A stretch of DNA of 64,000 nt. Source: Cymodocea nodosa (lineage: Eukaryota; Streptophyta; Magnoliopsida; Alismatales; Cymodoceaceae). Numbering within the stretch: position 1 is the stretch's first letter; every line of letters starts with the position of its first letter. Position numbers and translations under genes: made by a program. The notes below the pieces were generated by a model that worked only from the letters and a program-made list of their open reading frames with translations, was not told where the DNA came from and ran no database searches. Positions 34,526 to 45,767 of the stretch are shown in pieces. Location of the stretch: contig CM072339.1 of NCBI GenBank assembly GCA_036874045.1, positions 14,143,501 to 14,207,500 on the forward strand. Direction: 5' to 3'.

Positions 34526-37500
34526 CTTTGCACATGTTTTCATTTATTGATCTGAATATAATATCATCTACATAGATTTGTACAACTAAAATATCATTCC
34601 CAGATTTTTTAATAAATAAAGTAGTATCTACTTTACCCATATTAAAATTTTTCTTAATGAGAAAATTTTTTAATCTTTCATACTAAGATCTAGGGGCTTA
34701 CTTTAATCTGTAGAGAGCCTTTTTCAATTTAAAAACATAATCAAGATATTTTTCATCTTCAAACCCAAGTAGTTACTTAACATAAACTTCTTCTTTAATA
34801 TAATCATTAAGAAATGCACTTTTAACATCCATTTGATATAGTATGAAGTTTATATAACTAGCAAAGGCTAACAATATCCTAATAGCTTCTAATCTAGCAT
34901 TAGGAGCAAAAGTTTCATCATAATCTATACATTCCTCTTAATTATATCCTTGAGCTACTAGTTTAGCCTTATTTCTAACAATATGCCCTGTTTCATCAAA
35001 TTTATTCCTAAATATCCATTTAGTTCCTATAATCTGATGATCTGGAGGTAATGGTACTAATTCCCAAACATTGTTCTTGACAAATTGCTACAATTCTTCT
35101 TACATTGCCATTACCTAGAATTCATATTCTAATGTGTCAGAAACATATTTAGGTTCAATTTAAGAAATAAACACATAAGCACCAACAATAATGATCCTAG
35201 ATCTAGTCATTACCCTTTGATTAGGATTTCTTATAACTAATTCTGGTGGATGACTAGAAGAATACCTCCGATTCTTATTTTTATGAACCTCTTCACCTTG
35301 CACATTTTCTTTTTCAAAGGCAATCTTAGGTTGTAATTTATCATCTGAGATATTTTTATCAACCTAATGTAAATTTTCAATATGTGATTCATCAAACACC
35401 ACATGAAGAGTTTCCTCTATAGTTTTAGAATTTCTCTAAAATACCCTATATGCTTTACTCCTAAGTGAATATCCAACAAAGATACCTTCATTTGATTTTG
35501 CATGAAACTTATCTTTGTTTCCCTTCGTATCTAAAATAAAGCATCTACATCTAAAAGGTTTCATATAACAAATATTAGAAACTCTTTCATGTCAGATTTC
35601 AAATGGTGTTTTATTCAAAAATGGTCTTAAATGAACTCTATTAATCACATAACATGTTGTATTTACTGCTTCTATCCACAGAAAATGAGAGATTATTCTC
35701 ATTAATCATAGTCTTAGCCATTTCCTAAAGTAATCTATTCTTTCTTTCAACAACTTCATTTTGAGTGAGGGCTCTAGGAAATAAATACCTATGATCGATG
35801 CCTAAGCCTCACAAAATTTATCCATCTCAGAATTTCAAAATTTTATTCCATGATCACTTCTAATTTTCTTAATATGTAAGTCTTTTTTGTTTTGAACTTT
35901 ATTGCAAAAGACTTTAAACATATCAAAAACATCAAATTTATGTGCTAGGAAATAAACCCATGTAAATCGAGAATAATCATCAACTAAAACAAGTACATAT
36001 CTTCTTCCACCTAGGCTTTGAGTTCTAGTAGGTCCAAATAAGACCATATGTACTAATTCTAGGACTCTTACTAGATACTTGATTAATTGATTTAAATGAA
36101 GTTTTATGTTATTTACCTAATTCACATGCATCACAAATATGGTCTTTTGAAAATTTTACTTTAGGTAAACCCTTAACAAGTTCATGCTTTGCTAATTTCC
36201 TTAATAATTTCATATTAGCATGTCTTAACCTTTTATGCCATAGCCATACATTTTCAGATTTGGCAATTAAACATGACTTTTTATCTAGTGCTCTAGAAGG
36301 TAATTTCAAGACAATTATAGACCCTTTTCTTTTTGCCTTAAATTTAACAAAATTAAAACAATTATCAATAATAAGACATTTATTATTTTCAAAGATAACT
36401 TTATATCCTCTGTCTTATAATTGATTTACACTAATAAGATTAAAACCCAAGTTATCAACTAACATAGCATTTGAAATAAATATAGAGTCAATAACTATAA
36501 CCTTGCCAACACCTAAAATTTTACTCTTTTCTAAATTTCCAAATGTGATAGTTCCTTGTCTACACTCTTGAATATTTTCAAGTAATTCTTTTCTACCTAT
36601 CATATGACTTGAGGCTCTACTATCCATCACCCATCTCGACTTTTTCACCTACAGAAAGGGTAAAATCACATTTCTTGGAACCTAGATTTGTTTGGGTCCA
36701 GAAATGTCAAAAGAACTACACATTGAAATAATATTGCTATCCATAGGAACCTATTTTTGAATAGTTTTAATCTTTTTCTTCTAAATTAATTTTGGTTTAG
36801 GATTACTAAAACTAATTTTCTTTTTATAATAAGTATTAAACATATTATTTGTATTATTAGGGTTATTTAACTTTTTCTTATAATTTTTATAATAACCAGA
36901 ATAATTAAAATTTCTATTTTCAGACTTACTATGAGAACTAAACTTCTTGAAATTATAAAATTTCTTTTTAGATTTATAATTATTTAGTTTAACATTTTTA
37001 GATCTAACAAATTTAGTCTTTAATAGTACTAGCATGAGGATTAAAACCTAATCTAGTTTTATTTTTAACAGGAAACTGGGTTTTTTCTAATTTATCTAGT
37101 GTTGTCTTACGAGTTACCTATTTTATTCGATTTTTATCAACTTTACCTAATTTTTCTTTAAGATTTTTATTTTCTGATTTTAGATTTAAAATTTTAGATG
37201 TGGTTTTCTTATACAATCCAAAAATTAAATCTAACTTAGAAGAAAACTTTTCAACATCTACAAATAATTCAATAATAGAAACATTTAGATTTTCATTTTT
37301 AGAAACTTGTTTCTTTAATTCTAGATTTAAATCATCAGATTGATCATGTAGAGATTTGTTTAATTTCTCTAACTTAGAAATCTAAGATTTATAAGATTTT
37401 TCTTTTAATTTTAACTTCTGAAATTTTGAAGCTAATTTATTATATTCATGAAGAAGTCTAGTATATACATTATCATCAGAAATATCTTCTTCATGATCAG

Positions 37501-38614
37501 AAAAATTACCTCAAACGTGGATGCCATGAAAGTTACATTAGCAAGGTTTACTAATTTTGTATTTGAGTTTAAACTTGAGCTTGAGTTAGTAGAATCTGAT
37601 ATTTCTTCACCATCTGAAGAGCTCTTATCATCAAACGTTGCTTGCAAAGCCTTCTTCTTAAATCCTTTCTTTGCAAATTTAAACTTAAGCTTGGACTTAC
37701 TCTTCTTTTTCTTAAATTTCTTATTATATTTCTTTTCCTCCTTTGACCTTGAGGGATAGTTAAATCTAAAGTGTCCCATTTTGTTACAGTGATAACAAAT
37801 GGAAACTTCAGCTTTTTCTTTTCCTTTTCTTGAAGATTTAGTTCTCTTCAAGTTTTTTCTTTTTCTTCAGGTCTTTTTGAATTTCCTAGCTAAAAGAACA
37901 ATATCTAAATTAGAATTAGAATTACTTTCTATATCTGAAGATACTTGAAATGCAATCTCTTTCTTCTTCTGATTCTTTTCTTTGGAGACATGTTTAGCTT
38001 TAAGTTTAACCTCAAATGCAGAGAGGTTTCCAATCAGCTCATCTATGGTATATGTTGACAAATCCTTTGCTTCTTCAATTATTATTGCTTTCCATTTTCA
38101 CTCTGAAGTTAAGGATTTCAGAATTTTCCTCACAAGATCTTCTCCTACACACTCTCGACCAAGTTCTCTTAAACCATTAACTATGGTAAGGAATCTATTA
38201 AACATGTCAGAAATAGTTTCATTCTCATGCATCATAAACAGTTCATACTAGTCTAAAGCAAATTTATTTTGGATTCCTTAACTTGATTTGTTTCCACATT
38301 TGTAATTTCTAATGCATGCCATATTTCAAATATAGATGTATGTGATGATACTTTATTAAATTGCTCATATGATAACACATAAAATAGAATATTCATGCCT
38401 TTAACATTTAATTGTTGTAGTTTTTTTTCTTCATGTGTCCAAAGATTATATGACTTATTTAACTCAGGAACTTTTTCAATAAGCACATTTCATATTTCAA
38501 AATCTATTGATTGGATGAAAATAATCATTCTCTATTTTCAATAAGTATACTTTGTTTCATCGAACAAAGGTAGCCTATGTGAAAATTGTGTCCTTCACTT
38601 CCAAAACTAGCCAT
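34526..38614 (-). pseudogene. Copia W gag-protease-integrase-RT, heavily mutated
   Basis: Read from the ATG at 38614 (MASFGSEGHNF) downward: gag with leader and capsid blocks (38486-37867); zinc knuckle at about 37790 (CYHCNKMGHFRFNYPSR, where the last Cys of CCHC is Tyr); a Lys/Asn-rich gag C-terminus; aspartic protease at 36648-36415 (MDSRASSHM, where the catalytic DSG is DSR); GAG-pre-integrase (WHKRLRHAN, ICDACELGK); integrase (FGPTRTQSLGGRRYVLVLVDDYSRF, IRSDHGIKF); then the RT N-terminus to YVDDIIF and NENMCKAF. Many stops and frameshifts throughout. Cut at 34526 by Z; it continues at 18693. The order PR-IN-RT-RNase H is diagnostic of Ty1/copia. Confidence 0.88.
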
Positions 38615-38689
38615 TTTTAATCTTAAAAGTCTAGATTTAAAATACCTTTCCAAGTAGAAAAATAATCTACCAAGGCTTTGATACTAGAT
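38615..38689 (-). other. Copia W leader and primer-binding site
   Basis: About 38674-38685 reads, on the minus strand, TAGTATCAAAGC, one base off the TGGTATCAAAGC of the SIRE elements, which is complementary to the 3' end of initiator tRNA-Met. It abuts the 5' LTR. Confidence 0.75.
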
Positions 38690-40343
38690 TGTAGGAAAGG
38701 TTTATACTTAAGAGGGGGGTGAATTAAGTATACTACAAATTTTCTTGTATTTTTGGTCCCTTTTTAAATCTAGGTTATGCGGAATTGAAACGGAGATTAA
38801 ATCACATAGACTATTTATAGTGGTTCCCCTCAACTAAGGTACGTTTACTTCTTGAGTCCCTACTCAAGAATTCACTATCCTTAAGAGTTTTTGGTTCACT
38901 CAAAACCTGGTGTACTACAATTTTATTCAAAGAAAAAACAACTTGACAATGCACCAATCCTTCGTCAAGTTCTTTCTTTAACTATATGAACCCTCGTACA
39001 GTTACCATGCTAACTATGTGAACACTCGTATGGTTATCTACACAACTTTACGGACTCCCGTAAAGTTACACAAAACTCTTTTGTAAGAGCACATTTCAGA
39101 GTTTCTTCCACAACATCCCTTATGGATAAATTCTCTTTTTCAATTTACGTTGTAATACAAAGAGGAATTAATCTAGAAAGCATAAATGTAATAAAAACTT
39201 TTCTCTTGTAGATACGACAACACTTGAATCTTTAGGTAATAGTTTTGTTGCTGTTGAGTTCCTTTAGATAACTTTCAACTCTCGCCCTCCAATAATCTCT
39301 AAATCCTCTACGTATTTTCCCTAAAGTACTGCCAGAAAGAATTACTTTCTATCTTTAATTTTTCTCTATTTATATTACATAAGGAACTCTAATTGATTAC
39401 TCACGATCCTGCATACACGTTCTTTCTTTTTCAAATTTCCTAAAACTACTTACAATCGAATAGTAGAAAATAACTGGTTCATGGAGTTAGTGTAACTCAA
39501 TGGACTTACTTCATTGACTTAATTGTAACTCAATGGACCTACCTCATTGAGATAAGTTTTACTCAATAGACGCATTCAGTTTCTAGACTTTTTCGAACCA
39601 CGATCTTCAATCTTGACTTTGTCAAATTCATCTCTGATTACCATCTGTAAATTATTGATCGAGTTTTTAGAAATATGGTAGAACATGTGTGAACGTGTGT
39701 GCCATGTGTCATCTGCAAATTAAATATTCCTACAACAAACTTTGATTAAACAAATAACAATTAAATAAATCTATCAAAGTCATAACATTACATCCCTTTG
39801 TAAAGTTATGCTCAAAACTTTATGAGCTTTGTGTATAGTAGAATATGACAAACATCTGTAAGCTTATCCCCATAACTTTACGGACCCTTACAAGCTAACA
39901 CGTGTGAAACACAATTACTTATTTTTGACAAACTTTGTATACTAGACTTATAACTTTACAGATTATATATATCATAAGTTTACAAAGATTCGTAAAGTTA
40001 AGCTTATAACTTTACGAGCCAAAGAATCATATCTTATATATGTAACTTCATAACTTTACAAATGTCCGTAAAGTTATCCTTATAACTTTATGAGTGTCCG
40101 TAAAGTAATACAGTTAGAATTATTATCTAGAGTTATGAATTAAATAAGTTCAATAGTTTGTGAACTTAACTATATGACTTTACAACATTTCATAAAGTTA
40201 ACTATATAACTTTACGATACATCGTAAACTTATGGACTTAGTTAATATTTTGAAGTTCATCACTTTATCTAATAGAAGTATAAATCATTTTGTCAATCAT
40301 CAAAATATAAGCATATTAATAGATAAGAACATTATCCCTTACA
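38690..40343 (-). repeat. Copia W 5' LTR
   Basis: 1654 bp, TGTAAGGGATAATG..CCTACA on the minus strand. The primer site on its low-coordinate side proves it is the 5' LTR of the minus-strand W element. It carries a dense array of AACTTTACG/CGTAAAGTT motifs, including the perfect inverted pair at 39044-39067, and a segment at about 39466-39560 also found in Z-like sequence at 52018-52080. Confidence 0.85.
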
Positions 40344-42040
40344 TTGTCTTAAGTGTTGTAGGAAAAGTCTAGGGAAATAAAGTGGAGCATTTTGGGACCC
40401 TTGGATCTTCATCAAAGGGTGGAGATTGAAACCCACCTTAGGGCTTCTCCTTTAAAGCCAAGGATGAGCTCCACTAATAAAATCTTTTGGCAAACTCCGT
40501 CCAAGCTCTTGCAAAAACAAGGATGTCTTCAAGAGTGGAGCTCCTAGGTTCGATCAAGCCTTCAAGCACTTAGAGGTTGCATGGATCAAGGTGAATCTCC
40601 AATCCTGGAAGCTTTGGCCTTGTGGTAGTTGGTGGCCTACTTCTTCCTCATACTCAGCCAATGATCAACTCCTCCTTCTAATCAAATCTTTAAGAGTGGT
40701 GATAGCCTCTTGGAGAAAACATAGAGGGTTGGTGAATCTAGGAGTTGGGTGCAACTTTGGATGAAGAAAAAGGGTTCTTAAAGTATGATTTATGGACTAT
40801 CAAGATCCATTGTGTAAGTCTTATGTTAGTGCTTGCATGTGTTTCTATATTTTCTTGTATTTGTTAGAGTCTTGTTTGTATTTTATTTGTGTGTCTTTGA
40901 GTTTACTAACATTAGTGTAAACTTTACATTTATTTTAATGCTTCATTCTTCAAATCTTGGTTGCTTGTTGTACATGTTGTGAATGTTTGCTTATATTTAT
41001 TTTTCAGTATAGTTTCAAAGTGTGAATGTGTAGAAATACATGTGAATGTCTATGCATATGTTTCCTTATTACTTTAGTAGATTCAAGTTGTGATTTTGCA
41101 TTATTTGAGTTGAGATTCATGAAAAGAATAAGATAGGTTAATGGATGGATTTTTGGTAGTTACATTTTCTTTACAAATATAATTCTTGCCCTACTTTACT
41201 CCTTTCAAAAAGTAAGTTTTTCATAGAATTTTCATACTATTTTGTAGGAAATTTTGTGTAGTTTCAAGTTATGTAAGTTTTGTAATTTTTAAGAATGTAT
41301 TTCTTTGGTTTTTGATTTTTTCTTCTAGAGGTTGCAGCAGTTTTGAATTTCTGGTTGAGCATTAGATTTTGTGCTAAACACCTACATGTTGCCTACACTA
41401 CGTACTTTTTAGAAAGTAGTTCTGTAAATTTTTCTCACTCTAAGTCTTTGTTGAATGTACTATGATTTCACAATATTTTATGGAGTTTTGACTAAGATAT
41501 GATTTTTACACCAAAGGTGCATTTTTTGAAAGTTTACAAAACTATTTTATGTCTTATATGTAAATCTAACATTGTTAGAATTCTAAAATGAGTTAGTCCA
41601 TGAAATTATTGTCATTTTAATTATAACTCAAGGACCCTTCCAACCAATATTTTATTTAGATTTTTCAATGTCCATGTTGAAAGTAAGGAGAGTTAGAAAT
41701 TGAGCTTTATGTTTGTAACTTCAGAGACAAAACCCATTGATTTTCTTGAGTTTCCTTGGGTTTAGCCTTAGGAACTTAATGGATTTTGGGCTATATTTAA
41801 ATTCTTCAATAAAATGTTGTAATTTTCAACTTATTAGCTTGTAAATAGAATTTTTGTTATAGATTTAAATAGTGTGGAGATTTTACTGAATAATTATTTC
41901 AACAAATTCATTTAAGACAAACTCCTTGTAGATTCGACCTATATTTGCACGATTACTATAATAGGCATTGTGCACTTGCAGTATAAATATAAAATTTGTG
42001 TTTTAGTCATTTAATTTAATAACACACAAGAGCATTTACA
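40344..42040 (+). repeat. Gypsy-type LTR fragment (X)
   Basis: No ORF. The sequence from TGTTGTAGGAAAAGTC (40353) to about 42040 is less AT-rich at its start and ends with the U5-type block GATTCGACC..TTTGCACGA..GCACTTGCAG (41934-41985) seen at the end of Z LTRs. I read it as one LTR of a gypsy element without internal sequence. Its right end is not sharp and merges with SIRE sequence near 42040; no duplication was identified. Confidence 0.5.
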
Positions 42041-43383
42041 TACATATAAATCATTTTACAAGTTCAGTCAATGAAGTTAAACTTATTCTTGATCATATTC
42101 AATTTCTTTGATCCAAAAAGAAACAAATCAAAATTTCAAGATTTTAGAAATATTCTAAATTTCTTTTAAGCACGAAGTATTTCTAGTTAAAATTTGATAA
42201 AATGTTTAAACTTATAAAATTAAGTAAATTCCATAAGATACTACAATAATTTTACTATAAATACATAGCATCCTATGTAGTAGTTTAGTTATTACTAAGA
42301 TATCTATAATTAGTATATAATATCTACGAGGAAAACAACATCATCAAAGATTTTTAGGTTTGTGGAGTTTAAACATTTTACACATCACATAATCTACAAA
42401 CACCTAAATTTAATCTTATATTGTAGAAAGTATTTTCATCTAGATGTTTTATAAATATATCAGCTAATTGATTTTTACTAGACACAAATCTTAACTTATT
42501 TTTACCTTTAATTATGTTATCCCTTAGAAAATGATGTCTAACATCTATATGTTTTGCTCTAGAATGTAGAATAGGATTTTTGGAAAGATTTATTGTAGAA
42601 CTATTGTCATAATAAATCTTAGTTGTATCATAAGATAATCTAAAATCCTCTAAAGTTTGCCTCATGCATAGAATGTGAGCACAACACAATGTAGTAGGAA
42701 CATATTTAGTCTTAAGTGGTTGAAAGGGTTACACAATTTTAATTTTTACTAAACCATGACACTAAATTATTTCTTAATAATTAACATGTGTCACTAGTAC
42801 TCTTTCTATCGGATTTAAATCTTACATAATTAACATCAATATATCCTATAAGATCTATTGAACTATCCTTAGAATAATATAGTCCAAAATTTTTAGTTCC
42901 TTGCATATATTTAAAAATTCTTTTAACAGTAATTAAGTGTGATTCTTTAGGATTAGATTGAAATCTAGCATAAGCACACATAATGAACATAATATCAAGT
43001 CTATTAACTATTAAATAAAGTAAAGAACTAATCATACTTTTGTATTTTCTTTGATCTACTGATTTTCCTAAGTCATCAATATCTAACTTTAATGAAGTAC
43101 TCATAGAAGTTCTTCGAATCCTTATATCATTAAAATTAAATTTCTTGAGCATATTTAACACATATTTTTCCTAATTTAAAAATATACCTTTATCCATTTG
43201 CTTAGTTTGAAGTCTTAAAAAATATGAGAGTTCTCTCATCATACTCATTTCAAACTAGCTAGTCATTTCTTCAAAAAATCTTTTTATCAATTTGTCAAAA
43301 GTTGCTCCAAAGATAATATTATCTACATATATTTGAACAACAATTTGATCTTCATCATCCTTCTTGATAAAGAGAGTATGATT
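42041..43383 (-). pseudogene. SIRE RNase H and RT fragment with partial spacer
   Basis: Spacer sequence (42041-42375) followed on the minus strand by RNase H (AKHIDVRHHFLRDN at 42378-42689) and RT C-terminal half (MLKKFNFNDIRIR, ARFQSNPKESH at 42781-43161), then YVDNIIFGATFDKL, where the catalytic YVDD is YVDN. Stops separate the pieces. It is cut at 43383 by another LTR. It belongs to the same family as SIRE-A, but its gag and LTRs are not adjacent. Confidence 0.8.
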
Positions 43384-43975
43384 TGTTAGTTCCTTATTTA
43401 TAGATTGAATTTTGACGATGAAAAACCTAGGCAAATATTTTAACAACCTATTTTAATTATACAATTTTTGCCTAGTTGGTTTATCTAGAAATATTATTGC
43501 AAACTTGTGAAAATGTGCTTTGGAAGGTTTCATATTCCTTAAGGTATAGAATCAAAGACTTTTACTAAAAGTCATTGAAACTTAAGTCAAGTCGAAAGGT
43601 TTCAACCTTTAATGTTCTTCCATATGGTTTCATCTAAAAGTATTTGAAATATATTTTACTATCAGTGAGTTTCAACATTTAAGTTTTCCAAGTATTTTAT
43701 CTTTGGAAGTCACCAAAATGTTTTTTTGAATCGTAAGGTTTCACATTTAAATATCAGATGGTTTCACTAAAACACTTAAAAAGTGTTTTTGCTACACTAT
43801 TTATAGGACACATGTCATGATTTTAACGTATAACTTAAGTTGTGTTTTTTTTGGAAGGTTTTAGGTGAAAGGTTCTGTTTTTCCTAAAAGTATCTAAAAT
43901 GTTCATTCTACTTTTCTAAAAGCCTTTGATATGTCTGAATTTGGTATTTCTGCAATTATTGTATAATATATTACT
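43384..43975 (+). repeat. Copia-like LTR fragment (V)
   Basis: It starts TGTTAGTTCC, with ATTTTGACGATG shortly after, as copia LTRs do. It is rich in a GGTTTCA/TGAAAC repeated motif (for example AAGGTTTCAACCTTT near 43598) and has one GACACATGTC near 43808. The right end abuts another LTR start at 43976. No duplication found. Confidence 0.45.
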
Positions 43976-44341
43976 TGTTAGGGATAATATTCTTATTTAT
44001 TAATATGTTTATGTTTTGATGATTGACAAGATGATTTATATTCAATATTTATGTATACTTGATGAACTTAAAATATTTTCTAAGTACAAGTTTATGAACT
44101 ATCGTAAAGTTATATAGTTAGTTTTATGGAATGTTGTAAAGTTATGTAGTTAACTTTACGGACACATAAAACTTATTTGATTCATAACTTTGGTTTATAA
44201 CTCTAAAAATTTTCTAAGTATATAACTTTATGGATACTCATAAAGTTATGAGAATAATTTTACAAATATTCGTAAAGTTATGAAATTATATAAGTTATGA
44301 ATATATGGATAAAAGGATAATTTAAAGTCATTATGCTTTAT
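43976..44341 (+). repeat. W-like LTR 5' fragment
   Basis: TGTTAGGGATAATATTC..TTTTGATGATTGACAAG matches the start of the W LTR (minus strand, 40343 downward). It shows the same CGTAAAGTTAT/ATAACTTTA motif series and stops where the SIRE-D LTR begins. Confidence 0.65.
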
Positions 44342-45767
44342 TGTAGGATCAAATGGTTACACAAGAGGAGGGTGAATTGTGTTTTTCAACATATTTAAGT
44401 ATAATTGAAACTTCAAAATTAAAAACAAGTCAAAACACTATTTTAATTAAATCATTTTATTCAAGGTTTCAATTATAATATACAATTCAATTCTCCTCAA
44501 AAATTGTAGATGTAATTATATAACGATACTATGTTTCATCTAATCAATTTCATAACTACAAACAAAGAAAACTAATTTACGAAATTTAAAACATTTCTCC
44601 CTATTTGAGATTTTTCTTCTTCTTCTTTTGCAATTCTTCAATGACAAATATCTAACTTTCTCTACTTCACCGAATTTGCTTTCTTTTGATTCTTCAGTGA
44701 TATATATTTGATTTTCTCTTCTTCACTAAATTTTCTTCTATCTAAGAGCTTTTCCCTAAAGAGGTGTTTTGATCTTTGAAAATATTTTTTGTTTAGTGTG
44801 TAGGGATAATTGATTAATGAGAATTCTATGTCTTTTATATTGTATCTTTATTTCATACATATCCTCCACATTTAATCACTACCAATTTTTCACTCTTCAC
44901 GTTTTCTCTTTTTCTTTCATCGAAATACACATGTTCTGACCCACATTTTCCTTTCAAATTTTCTTTAGTCATCAATCCTAGATTTTTAAAAATTTTCCTG
45001 TAAAATAAACTTTCTCATCCAAAATTTTTCATCAAGTGTAATAACAAGTCATTGTGTTAATGTTAACTAAATGAGTAAAACAAGTAAATTTATAACTTAA
45101 CATATCTAACTCAATGAGTTCATCATGTGTCAAACCACATGACAAGTATTGTAGCTATCTCAATGAACTAAGTCTGTGGTGTTATGCTAACTCAACAAAC
45201 CAACTTTGTGCTGTTACAGTTAACTTAACGAACTAGCTTAACCTTTCTTTCAGAAGGTTAAATGCTAACTATCCGAAAATAGTAATAAACAAATGTTTTT
45301 ACAATAAGATATTTACCACGTGCAATAATAATAACTTTAAGTTTATAACGCTAACCTAACATGTTGCTTTAGTGTTCAATATAGCAACTTAATGCATTTA
45401 GTTATGTTAACTTAATAAGTTAAACATGTGCAACTCACATGATACAATATAACATTCGTAAACTTTAATTTCACCACGTGCATAATACTAACTTAACAAG
45501 TTCTTCTCTTCATTTTAACCTTTTGCTCACTAACTTAATGAGTTCTCACATGACCTATTTTAACATTTAAGTCTATAACTCAATGAGTTCTCATATGACC
45601 TTTATACAAATAATGCACTAACTCAATAAGTTATCTTAACGTGCACTATACATGATATAGAAAATATAACTTTAAAATATATCATGCTTTGCAATAAAAA
45701 CACACGTTAACTTAACGTTTAGTTAAATGAAAAGTTAGTAATGACTAATTATTTAACTTGGGTTTTC
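44342..45767 (-). repeat. SIRE-D 3' LTR, truncated
   Basis: Plus-strand start TGTAGGATCAAATGG. It loses its last roughly 200 bp at 45767, where it jumps into the SIRE-D protease region. The LTR sequence (ACTTAG) and the pol sequence (TCTTAG) overlap at the join, so this looks like a microhomology deletion that removed env-like, RT, RNase H and integrase. Confidence 0.8.

Noticed and set aside
38690..40343. Regular short motifs suggesting a CRISPR or satellite array
   Set aside because: The copies are irregularly spaced, degenerate and lie within a bounded LTR with primer site.
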